DNA from: OMIS01 sp964443885 | GTDB lineage: Bacteria; Patescibacteriota; Microgenomatia; UBA1400; PJMF01 | Assembly: GCA_964443885.1 (NCBI GenBank) | Contig: CAYUES010000022.1 | Location: forward strand, 1-17,401 | DNA: 17,401 bases | Direction: 5' to 3' | In this document: one piece after another, positions 6,338 through 13,286 of the stretch | Position numbering within the stretch: the stretch's first letter is position 1 | How the letters are laid out: every line of letters starts with the position of its first letter | Notes under the pieces: generated by a model | Database searches by the model: none | What the model was told of the DNA's origin: nothing | What the model saw: only the letters and a program-made list of their open reading frames with translations | Program-made: the position numbers and the translations under genes

Positions 6338-7564
6338 TTAGTTGGAGTAGTAGGTTTGGTCAACAATCGTTAATAGGGTTTTGAGAATTACATCGGAGGT
6401 TCTATCCCAGGAAAACTGACTAGCTTGTTCTCTGCCCTTTTTCAAGTACTTGGCACGTTCTTTGGCTCCGAGCCGATGGATGCTCAGTAATGCTTGAGCA
6501 ATTTCGTCAATATTTTTAGGATCAACCAAAAATCCTGCTTCACCAACCACTTCTGGCAGACTGGTAGTGTTTGCAACTAGGGGAATGCTGCCATACTGCA
6601 TTGCTTCAAGCGGTGGGATACCAAAACCTTCATGCAGTCCAATCAAAACCACGCAACTTGCCTTGCTAATTAAAGCCTTTTTTTCCAGATCACTGATAAA
6701 ACCAGTCGTGATGATGTCACTGGCATACGTTGATTTCTGAATTTTCTCCATAATCGGATCAGCTAACCAACCGACTTTGCCGGCCAAAACCAGTTTTGGT
6801 GGCGTCGTGCTGTGCTGTTTTTTCTTCTTGGATTGAGCGCCCGTCACTGATTTTGGAAGTGGCTCAGTGGCCAGGGTGTCACGCATCACTTCATAGGCAT
6901 CAATCAGTCGGTGAATGTTTTTGCGCGGTTGCAAGGTACCGACAAATAGAATAAATGGTTCAGTAACTGTATGTTTCTCATAAAATGCTTTTTGTTCTGC
7001 TGCTGTTAGTGACTGCTTTGTGGTATTGATGGCTGGATACGCTACCACGACGTCACGTTCAGATTTTTGATATTTTTCGAGTACATTTTGGCGGGTGTAG
7101 TTGCTGATAGCAATTACTTTTTTGGCGTTACGAACGCTGTACTTTGTCCAGTTGGTCAGTTGGACTCGATCTCTCGGGGTAAATTGGTCGGGATAATCCA
7201 AGTAGGCAGTGTCCATGACCGATGAAACGTATGGAATCGGACAGATTCGTGGAGCATAATGGCCAGGCGTAAAGAAGACGTCGTAGATTTTGCGTTTTTG
7301 AAATAAATGCAGCGGTAACGCCCACTGTGTCCAGAATTTTTTGGGAGTAACCAGTTTGTACTTCCACCCCTTTCGTTCGGCAGGAAGTGACTCCAAAGCT
7401 GGATTGGCCAGCAAGACCGTAATCGCGATCGTTGGATTATTCCGAGTTTTTAACTCGAGCGCTTGCAAAACTTCAAAGGCATAGACATTGCTCCCCACCC
7501 GATGCGTGACGTTGGCTTCGTTGCCATCAATAGCAATATGGAGTGGATCAGCAACAATTCTCAT
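6338..7564 (-). CDS. GT4 family glycosyltransferase (first of tandem pair, downstream copy)
   Basis: This 408-aa GT-B enzyme has the GT4 donor-site features: FILFVGTLQPRKNIHRLI at 204-221, LVLAGKVGW at 258-266, and the E-x7-E motif in EGFGIPPLEAM (Glu312, Glu320), followed by NTTSLPEVVGEAGFLVDP. The N-terminal domain carries AIDGNEANV and VGSNVYAFEVL, as in glycosyltransferases using nucleotide-sugar donors such as GDP-mannose. Its ATG overlaps the TGA of the upstream GT4 gene by 4 nt. An unusual Lys/Ser/Thr-rich insertion at about 231-256 (GAQSKKKKQHSTTPP) separates the first strand of the donor domain from LVLAGK. It is similar in layout to its upstream neighbour, suggesting a tandem duplication. 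It probably adds a sugar to a lipid-linked glycan in the cytoplasm. Confidence 0.9.
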   Translation of the reverse strand: MRIVADPLHIAIDGNEANVTHRVGSNVYAFEVLQALELKTRNNPTIAITVLLANPALESLPAERKGWKYKLVTPKKFWTQWALPLHLFQKRKIYDVFFTPGHYAPRICPIPYVSSVMDTAYLDYPDQFTPRDRVQLTNWTKYSVRNAKKVIAISNYTRQNVLEKYQKSERDVVVAYPAINTTKQSLTAAEQKAFYEKHTVTEPFILFVGTLQPRKNIHRLIDAYEVMRDTLATEPLPKSVTGAQSKKKKQHSTTPPKLVLAGKVGWLADPIMEKIQKSTYASDIITTGFISDLEKKALISKASCVVLIGLHEGFGIPPLEAMQYGSIPLVANTTSLPEVVGEAGFLVDPKNIDEIAQALLSIHRLGAKERAKYLKKGREQASQFSWDRTSDVILKTLLTIVDQTYYSN

Positions 7565-8706
7565 GGTTGTTTCATCTCGACAGCTTTTTGATAAACCGCT
7601 GCGGTTTCAATGGCTACTTTTTGCCAATTAAACATGTGCTGGCGAATAATCATTCGCTGAATACGAGTTTTTTGTGCTTCTTCAGATTCTTTCAAAATGG
7701 TGGTAATCCCCAATCGAATGCTCTCTACAGACTCTGGATCAACCAATTCAGCCGCATTGCCCGCAATCTCAGGCATACTGGACACATTTGAAGTCACAAC
7801 TGGTGTGCCGTGATAAAAGGCTTCAAGAATTGGCAAACCAAACCCTTCGTATAAAGAAGGAAAAACAAAGACTTTGGCATTGGTGTACAAAACCGAGAGT
7901 TCTTCATCGCTGACTCTGCCCAAGAAGCGTAGGTGCTCGACGTTGGCAAACTTCTTGTCGGTATCATCCCACCCTACATCGCCAGCAATTAATAAATCTA
8001 CTTCTTCATGGAGTGGTTGCCAGGCCTCGATCAAGCGAGCCAGATTTTTGCGTGGCTCGCGTGTACCGACAAACAAGATATACGGGCGGTGCAGTTTCAA
8101 GCGCTCGGCTATGATTGCTTCTTCATCTTCTGTCAGGTTTTCCGCAATTTGCTGGACTTCCACCGGGAGTGCTTCATGGACAACATGGACCATTTGTTCA
8201 GGAATACCGAGTAACTTGACGATGTCATTTTTGGTAGCTCGGCTGACGGCAATAATCTGGGCTTTGCGTGCTTTCAAGATCTTCCATGATTGCTCATGCA
8301 TCGCTTTGATTTTGGGATGAGCAGTTTCGGGAAACTTGGCGATTGCCATGTCGTGGATCGTCGAGACCAGTGGCAAGTCACTGTCTGGAGGCTGGAGCCA
8401 ATCCCAGGAGTGAAAGACATTAATAGAGGGCAAGACACTTTTTAGTTTTGGATACCCGACTTTATTCCATAAAAAATTATACAAAGATGGCGGATACGAT
8501 TGAATCACTGTCTCGGCTTTGCTGGCAGTTTCTTTTTTGAGTTTTTCGGCAATTGCAATCAGCTCATTCCTCTGGCGCAGCGAAGAACCATACAAAGTGA
8601 GACGCAGCTTGCCTGAGCTTAAAAGCGCCCGCACCAAATTACTCGTATAGCGTGAAACGCCACGACCGTAAATTGTCGCAGTTATATCAATTCCAACATT
8701 TAGCAT
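7561..8706 (-). CDS. GT4 family glycosyltransferase (tandem pair, upstream copy)
   Basis: The 381-aa protein is a GT-B glycosyltransferase of family 4. It shows GRGVSRYTSNLVRAL (14-28) in the acceptor domain, HDMAIAKFPE (118-127), IIAVSRATKNDI (151-162), YILFVGTREPRKNLARLI (209-226), LLIAGDVGW (238-246) and the catalytic-region EGFGLPILEAF (Glu287, Glu295). It resembles mannosyl- or rhamnosyl-transferases of O-antigen loci; the sugar is not predictable. The ATG lies 5 nt after the stop of the GT-C gene, with AAAGG just before it, so it is co-transcribed with the GT-C gene and coupled to the following GT4 gene through ATGA. Confidence 0.92.
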   Translation of the reverse strand: MLNVGIDITATIYGRGVSRYTSNLVRALLSSGKLRLTLYGSSLRQRNELIAIAEKLKKETASKAETVIQSYPPSLYNFLWNKVGYPKLKSVLPSINVFHSWDWLQPPDSDLPLVSTIHDMAIAKFPETAHPKIKAMHEQSWKILKARKAQIIAVSRATKNDIVKLLGIPEQMVHVVHEALPVEVQQIAENLTEDEEAIIAERLKLHRPYILFVGTREPRKNLARLIEAWQPLHEEVDLLIAGDVGWDDTDKKFANVEHLRFLGRVSDEELSVLYTNAKVFVFPSLYEGFGLPILEAFYHGTPVVTSNVSSMPEIAGNAAELVDPESVESIRLGITTILKESEEAQKTRIQRMIIRQHMFNWQKVAIETAAVYQKAVEMKQP

Positions 8707-8711
8707 AACCT

Positions 8712-10265
8712 TTAACTAATCACGTCTTCCTGACGTGCAAAAACACGTACAAATCCTATCCCTGGTAGTGCAAAAACTTCCTTTTCACTATAGCCAAGGT
8801 TTTGCAAAGCAGCGTCAATTTTTCTCTCAGGATCAGTTAGATCACGTAAATAATCAAAAACGAGTAAATACGAGTACTCACTGGCTTTTCTGAGATCTGC
8901 TTCTACTTTACTTACCCCACCAGTGGTGAGGCTACCGGTAGCAAAAACTGGGTAGCTTGTATCATCGTACCATCGCCATGGCGCAAAAGCAGCATCGAAA
9001 GCGAAGATAACTGCCGCATCACTTGGGTAGTTTGTCGTAATAGTTTGGTGTATCTGGCGCCAATCCTCACGTTGATATTCTGGCTGTAGATAATACTGGA
9101 TGCTGGAATAGACGTTTAGGAAAAGTAATAACCAAATAGTCATAACTACTGTTGCGACTTGGACTCTAGGTGTATTTTGTGATGTAGTTGTGGCGCTCTT
9201 AGTTTTAGAATTTTCTGTGGGCTTTAAAGTTTGCAGTTGTAAGACAACAGCGGTGACTAGCATATAAAAAGCAGGTAGGAGATAAATTACTCGTTTCGGT
9301 TGAACAATTGGAATAGCAAAAGATACGAGCCAAGAAGTAATCAGTGGAATAACTAACCAACTAAGAATGAGCGCCAGTTGTTTAGAGAAAATGAAGGTCC
9401 GATTCTCTCTCCAGAGCAGTACCAAAGCCCAAAATAAACCACCCAGAAATAACGCAGTACTCACTATAAATAGTGGTGTAATTTCAATATTCAAAACGCC
9501 AAACATAAATTTACCGAGAGTGAGCGGTAAAGATTTAAGTTGAGGAATTGAAACAACAGCTTCCCAGCCTGGTAGGTTGGCTCGGAGTGCTTGCCCAACC
9601 GCCAGTTGTTCGAGTAAGTACGGTAACCAAGGCAAAAATAATAATCCGCTGATGGTACAACTCATCAAGTAGTATTTGAAAAACTGACGTTCTTTCCAAA
9701 TAATGTAGCCAACTTGTGACAGTATTACGAATGGATACAAGTAGGTTGAGTAGAGACCAAGTGCGGTGGTCAAGGCATAGCCGATCATGTACTTGAAACT
9801 AAATGCTTTGCTTTCAAAACTTGCTTTGGCTAGAATGAGCCAACTGATGGCGGCAATCGCAGCTGAAAGTGAGTATGGACGCAGTTCTTGAGAGTAAAAA
9901 ATATGAAACGATGAGGTGACTAGTAAGCCAGTAGTTATCATCGCCACGCGCTTAGAAAAAAGTTTCTCGGTAATTTTATATGTACAGTAAATAGTGATCA
10001 AACCAGGGAGTAAGGCTCCCCAAAGGCGGAACCACCACTCGGCGTGTGAGAAAAATGACGCAAAGTGCAGCAAAATATGTAACAGCGGCGGCTGAAAGTC
10101 TTCGGCAATTTCAAGCTGCTGATGAAAAGGACGGACACTCTCAAGTGCTTGGGCTGCTTCATCAAGCCAAAACGAGCCATTTAAAAGAGGTAACCGAAGC
10201 AGTACTGCCAGTACTATGATACTCCAAAGTGGTAGTTGAGCTAGTTTTTGAAGAACTCGTTGCAT
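8712..10265 (-). CDS. GT-C membrane glycosyltransferase (ArnT/PMT-like, GT39/GT83 type)
   Basis: The protein is 517 aa from the ATG at 10265. It has about 10-12 hydrophobic segments and the GT-C signature in the first outer loop, NGSFWLDEAAQALES (Asp35-Glu36). FQPPLLHILLH follows at about 57-67 and the SQELRPYSLSAA segment further on, matching the ArnT/dolichyl-P-mannose mannosyltransferase family. These enzymes use polyprenyl-phosphate sugars and act on the outer face of the membrane. A soluble C-terminal part contains DWRQIHQTI and YSYLLVFDYLRDL. The frame is open to 10352, but the longer start would overlap the upstream gene by 67 nt and add a basic tail unlike a signal. 10265 leaves a 20-nt gap and puts the first membrane helix near residue 12. 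No SD is seen for either start. Confidence 0.87.
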   Translation of the reverse strand: MQRVLQKLAQLPLWSIIVLAVLLRLPLLNGSFWLDEAAQALESVRPFHQQLEIAEDFQPPLLHILLHFASFFSHAEWWFRLWGALLPGLITIYCTYKITEKLFSKRVAMITTGLLVTSSFHIFYSQELRPYSLSAAIAAISWLILAKASFESKAFSFKYMIGYALTTALGLYSTYLYPFVILSQVGYIIWKERQFFKYYLMSCTISGLLFLPWLPYLLEQLAVGQALRANLPGWEAVVSIPQLKSLPLTLGKFMFGVLNIEITPLFIVSTALFLGGLFWALVLLWRENRTFIFSKQLALILSWLVIPLITSWLVSFAIPIVQPKRVIYLLPAFYMLVTAVVLQLQTLKPTENSKTKSATTTSQNTPRVQVATVVMTIWLLLFLNVYSSIQYYLQPEYQREDWRQIHQTITTNYPSDAAVIFAFDAAFAPWRWYDDTSYPVFATGSLTTGGVSKVEADLRKASEYSYLLVFDYLRDLTDPERKIDAALQNLGYSEKEVFALPGIGFVRVFARQEDVIS

Positions 10266-10285
10266 GTACGTAGTAGTATGAGATT

Positions 10286-11104
10286 TTATGCGTTGTTTTG
10301 CCAGTCTGAAACAGCCTCTTTGTACTGGCGTGGGGTGGAAATGTCGTACCAAAGCCCCTGAAAAAAATATGCTCGTAGCTGATTTTTTTTGGCTAAGTGA
10401 GGAAAAATATCGTTTTCGAGGAAGGAAATCTTCTTGACCGGGATCAACTTCAACACATCAGTACTGAGGATATATACACCAGTATTGATCAAGCTAATGC
10501 CACTGTCAGTTCCGGTTTCGGAAAAGGTTGTGACTCGATTGCCTTGAATGAAAACTTGGCCGTACTGCTTCATGCCGAGCTTAGGTTTTACGATCACGGT
10601 GGCGTGCGTAGATTCTTGAAGGTGAAACTCAAAAACTTCATCGAGTTTGATATCTGTCAGAATATCGCCATGAATAACTAGAAACGGATTGTCATTCTGC
10701 AAAAACTTTTCAGCTTGCTTGATTGCTCCAGCGGTACCAAGACTAGCCTTTTCATACGAGTACTCGACATGTACGCCAAACTGCTTGCCATCGCCACAGT
10801 ACTTTTCAAGCTCAGTTGCATCTTTGTTGACACATAGAACAACGTGTTTAATGCCGTATTGTGCAAGGTTCTTGAGCATTTGGACTAGCAAAACATCCCC
10901 ATTAATTGACTTTAAAAGTGGGTTCTGCGTAGTGTTTTTTTTGCCACCAGCCAAGATGAGCGCGGTCGAGACCTGTGGGGTCAGGCTTTGGCGAATTAGG
11001 TGTTCAATAGCGTGTGAGCGATTGCGAATAGTTTGTTTATCAACTAAGTCATCCACTTGAGTGAGCAAACTATTGGGAAGAGTGATTGTTAATCGAGACT
11101 TCAT
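10286..11104 (-). CDS. Ribbon-helix-helix DNA-binding domain fused to a sugar-phosphate nucleotidyltransferase
   Basis: This 272-aa protein has two parts. Residues 1-41 read as a CopG/MetJ/Arc-type RHH domain: beta strand RLTITLP (4-10), helix A NSLLTQVDDLVDKQ (11-24), turn, and helix B RNRSHAIEHLIRQSL (27-41). From residue 47 it is an NTP_transferase-fold enzyme: ALILAGG (48-54), GIKHVVLCVNK (84-94), LGTAGAIKQAEKFL (122-135), metal-binding IHGDILTD (Asp147), NTGVYILS, and GLWYDISTPRQYKEA at the end. Such enzymes make NDP-sugars from sugar-1-phosphates. The usual GxGTRLxPLT...PKP loop is degenerate (GGKKNTTQNPLLK, 53-65). It is divergent from the decarboxylase gene over 76 bp and lies 20 nt before a GT-C gene. 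It may regulate the locus as well as act as an enzyme; that is inference. Confidence 0.85.
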   Translation of the reverse strand: MKSRLTITLPNSLLTQVDDLVDKQTIRNRSHAIEHLIRQSLTPQVSTALILAGGKKNTTQNPLLKSINGDVLLVQMLKNLAQYGIKHVVLCVNKDATELEKYCGDGKQFGVHVEYSYEKASLGTAGAIKQAEKFLQNDNPFLVIHGDILTDIKLDEVFEFHLQESTHATVIVKPKLGMKQYGQVFIQGNRVTTFSETGTDSGISLINTGVYILSTDVLKLIPVKKISFLENDIFPHLAKKNQLRAYFFQGLWYDISTPRQYKEAVSDWQNNA

Positions 11105-11111
11105 AAATTGT

Positions 11112-11117
11112 ATGATA
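11112..11117 (-). promoter_or_regulatory. Candidate -10 for the RHH-nucleotidyltransferase gene
   Basis: On the minus strand TATCAT ends 7 nt before the ATG at 11104, within an AT-rich tract that also contains TATATA. A start at the usual distance would coincide with the start codon, and no SD is present. The -35 region is poor (CCAAGG at ideal spacing), so this is tentative. Confidence 0.35.
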
Positions 11118-11152
11118 TATAAATTCGAGTCTAGCCTTGGATGGATGATTTG

Positions 11153-11160
11153 TCAATTGA
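11153..11160. promoter_or_regulatory. Candidate operator palindrome TCAATTGA between divergent genes
   Basis: TCAATTGA is a perfect 8-bp palindrome ending 3 nt before the extended -10 of the decarboxylase gene. A second, split inverted repeat, GTCTAG (11129-11134) and CTAGAC (11175-11180), brackets it. RHH proteins bind short palindromic or tandem sites, and this gap abuts the gene of an RHH fusion, so these are plausible targets. Sites this short can also occur by chance. Confidence 0.3.
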
Positions 11161-11163
11161 TTC

Positions 11164-11172
11164 TGCTACAAT
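11164..11172 (+). promoter_or_regulatory. Extended -10 element TGCTACAAT for the decarboxylase gene
   Basis: TGC followed by TACAAT (11167-11172) lies 8 nt before the ATG at 11181. Transcription would start at or within 2 nt of the start codon, and no SD is present, so the mRNA is probably leaderless. Confidence 0.55.
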
Positions 11173-11180
11173 GACTAGAC

Positions 11181-12176
11181 ATGCAAAATGTACAAGAATT
11201 TTTCAAAAACAAAACTGTACTGGTGACAGGCGCGTCTGGCTTTGTGGGTTCACATCTCTGTGAAACTGCTCTCTCTTATGGTGCTACAGTAATTGGAGTA
11301 GATAACTTCATAACCGGCCGGCGTCAAAATATCGAGACGTTTCAAGCGAATCCCAACTTTACGTTTATTGAAGCTGACGTTATCAAGAAGCCTACAGATT
11401 ACTTGCCTGCTGACTTGAAAATTGATGTTCTGTTACATTTTGCTTCCCCCGCCAGTCCACCACGCTACCAAGCACATCCAATTGAAACGTACCTGGTCAA
11501 TACCATTGCCACTCATAATTTACTGCAGTACTTGCACGAGACTTCACCTGAAGCTCGAGTTGTTTTTGCTAGTACATCTGAAGTCTACGGTGATCCGCTC
11601 GTGCATCCGCAAACTGAGGACTACTGGGGCAATGTGAATCCGAATGGTGCGCGCTCCTGTTATGACGAAGCTAAGCGTCTGGGTGAGACAATTTGTGGGG
11701 TACATCAACGAGATCTAGGAATGAATATTAGAATTGTTCGCATCTTCAATACCTATGGTCCGCGGATTGATCCAGAAGACGGCCGAGTGATCCCGCAGTT
11801 TATAAGTCAAGCCTTAGCAGGTATACCCTTCTCCATTTTTGGCGACGGCTCTCAGACGCGCTCATACTGTTATGTTTCGGACTTGGTTGATGGCATTTTA
11901 CGATTAGTAACGGTTGAAGATGGTGCGGGTTTAACAGTCAATATTGGCAATCCAGGTGAGTACACGGTCTTACAAACTGCTCAAGAAATTCATCAAATGA
12001 TTAATCCGGACAAAGAATTTAAAGTGGACTTTAAACCTTTACCCAAAGACGATCCTACTCGTCGACAACCAGATATTCAGAAAGCTACGGCTATACTAGG
12101 CTGGCGTCCTCGGGTGATGCTACGAGACGGTTTAATACAGACCGTGATGCATTTTAGGAATCGTAGTGCTGGTTAA
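11181..12176 (+). CDS. UDP-glucuronate decarboxylase-like NAD-dependent sugar epimerase/dehydratase (extended SDR)
   Basis: The 331-aa protein shows the Rossmann motif TGASGFVGSHLCE (Gly17, Gly20, Gly23), VDNFITGRRQNI (40-51), HFASPASPPRY (86-96), STSEVYGDP (131-139) and the catalytic YDEAKR (Tyr161, Lys165). Also present are RIFNTYGPRIDPEDGRVIP and GDGSQTRSYCYVSDLVDG. The combination 'NP.GARSCYDE.KR' plus 'YGPR.DP.DGRV' is characteristic of UDP-xylose synthase (decarboxylation of UDP-glucuronate to UDP-xylose through a 4-keto intermediate), as distinct from GalE or RmlB. A UDP-sugar for the glycan is the likely product; a close relative making another NDP-sugar cannot be excluded. It is the only plus-strand gene in this stretch, convergent with the 359-aa unknown gene, and divergent from the RHH fusion. 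Confidence 0.88.
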   Translation: MQNVQEFFKNKTVLVTGASGFVGSHLCETALSYGATVIGVDNFITGRRQNIETFQANPNFTFIEADVIKKPTDYLPADLKIDVLLHFASPASPPRYQAHPIETYLVNTIATHNLLQYLHETSPEARVVFASTSEVYGDPLVHPQTEDYWGNVNPNGARSCYDEAKRLGETICGVHQRDLGMNIRIVRIFNTYGPRIDPEDGRVIPQFISQALAGIPFSIFGDGSQTRSYCYVSDLVDGILRLVTVEDGAGLTVNIGNPGEYTVLQTAQEIHQMINPDKEFKVDFKPLPKDDPTRRQPDIQKATAILGWRPRVMLRDGLIQTVMHFRNRSAG

Positions 12177-12184
12177 GTAGCACT
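12165..12184 (+). terminator. Weak hairpin at the end of the decarboxylase gene
   Basis: AGTGCT and AGCACT form a 6-bp inverted repeat with an 8-nt loop spanning the TAA stop (12174-12176). There is no U tract after it, so it is at best a weak or factor-assisted terminator between two convergent genes whose stops are 24 nt apart. Confidence 0.25.
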
Positions 12185-12200
12185 TGCAGTACCCAGTTTA

Positions 12201-13280
12201 CTAAGCATACTCCAGTTTTGGGCTCGTGTGATTCATAAGAGGTTCTGTGCTATCAAAGATAAACTCTACTAAATACTGTAGATCATTGATGTGTGCATAA
12301 AAATCATCAACGACAGCTCTGTTGAGCGTGCGAAGTACTGGTCCCCAATCTTTACCTATAGACTTACTCAGGATTAATAGTTGCAAGACAATTTGAGCAT
12401 TTAAAAATTCGGGGCTCGTATTATCGACTATATCGAGTACAAAATCACCTTCTTTTATCCTATTTTCAATTCCGAACTCCAAGTCATTATAGTCATAAAT
12501 AAGGTTAATCGTAATTTCCTTGCCATTAAAAAAGAATGGTTTGTTTCCATTGTTGGCAAACGTTGCTAAGATCGTATCGGCCGCGCCAAACTTATCTCCT
12601 CTACTTACTTCTGCAAAAGAGGGAAAAGCTCGCAAACTCTGGGCAATCCAGGCATCAATCGCGGCGCTCTTAGGATCAAACTCTGCAGAAAAAAAGTCTG
12701 ACATTGTAGGTTCACCGGGCATGCTCTGTGGAACTGCAACTTGGTGCAAGGCTTCTGGGGTTGAAGTTAAAGGAAGTTCGGACCTCGTCGCAAATATGGA
12801 AGTTTGATCGGGACTACTAGTGACAATCACCTCAAGTACTTCTAGCGCGGTTGCTTCTCCCCCACTCCATAACTTTTCAATAAGCTCTTCTGGAAGTTTG
12901 GCTTCTGCAACATTTCCAGTTATGAGTGATAGTAAACGTTCGGCATGCATACCGAGTCCTGCGGCGTTAAGAAAAGTAATCATTCCAACAAGCTGTTGCT
13001 CAGATACAGCTTGAGTTGCTGCAAAGTCAACCTTGGGTTGACCGATTTTATCAAGCTCATCCAATAGTGCACCAGCCATAACTTCTGGTTCGTAAAATAC
13101 ACAGCTATCGATTCCTCCAGTAATACCTACCTGACTGAACGTGTGACTTCCGATGGGAGCTGGAGAAAACACGCGGCATGCCGAATTTGGTGCTTGTGTA
13201 CACTGACCCACTCCACAAGCTGCACAGTGTCTTGGCTCGAATGGCCCTGCTCCAACTAGTGTAATTTCCTTACTTGGCAT
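12201..13280 (-). CDS. Unrecognised protein with N-terminal cysteine cluster (359 aa)
   Basis: I cannot assign a family. The N-terminal 60 residues hold five cysteines: Cys19, Cys22, Cys27, Cys35 in HCAACGVGQCTQAPNSAC and Cys60. The C-x2-C-x4-C-x7-C spacing could bind zinc or an iron-sulfur cluster. The rest is acidic and looks helical: LLDELDKIG, a segment around 100-150 rich in Leu/Glu, then FFFNGKEITINLIYDYNDLEFGIENRIKEGDF cut by a turn, and a C-terminal helical region ending in HTSPKLEYA. No signal peptide or membrane helix is visible, so it is probably cytoplasmic. It starts 6 nt after the stop of the 465-aa gene, so the two form an operon. A role in glycan synthesis is suggested only by its neighbours. 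Confidence 0.7.
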   Translation of the reverse strand: MPSKEITLVGAGPFEPRHCAACGVGQCTQAPNSACRVFSPAPIGSHTFSQVGITGGIDSCVFYEPEVMAGALLDELDKIGQPKVDFAATQAVSEQQLVGMITFLNAAGLGMHAERLLSLITGNVAEAKLPEELIEKLWSGGEATALEVLEVIVTSSPDQTSIFATRSELPLTSTPEALHQVAVPQSMPGEPTMSDFFSAEFDPKSAAIDAWIAQSLRAFPSFAEVSRGDKFGAADTILATFANNGNKPFFFNGKEITINLIYDYNDLEFGIENRIKEGDFVLDIVDNTSPEFLNAQIVLQLLILSKSIGKDWGPVLRTLNRAVVDDFYAHINDLQYLVEFIFDSTEPLMNHTSPKLEYA

Positions 13281-13286
13281 AGTATG

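Noticed and set aside
7874..8320. Plus-strand frame of 148 aa
   Set aside because: It is antisense to a well-supported GT4 gene and its Ser/Arg-rich translation looks like a shadow frame.
10266..10352. Longer start for the GT-C gene at 10352
   Set aside because: It would overlap the preceding gene by 67 nt and place 29 basic, non-family residues before the first membrane helix.
12177..12200. Intrinsic terminator between the convergent genes
   Set aside because: Only a 6-bp stem without a U tract is present (12165-12184), so it is listed at low confidence and not as a firm terminator.
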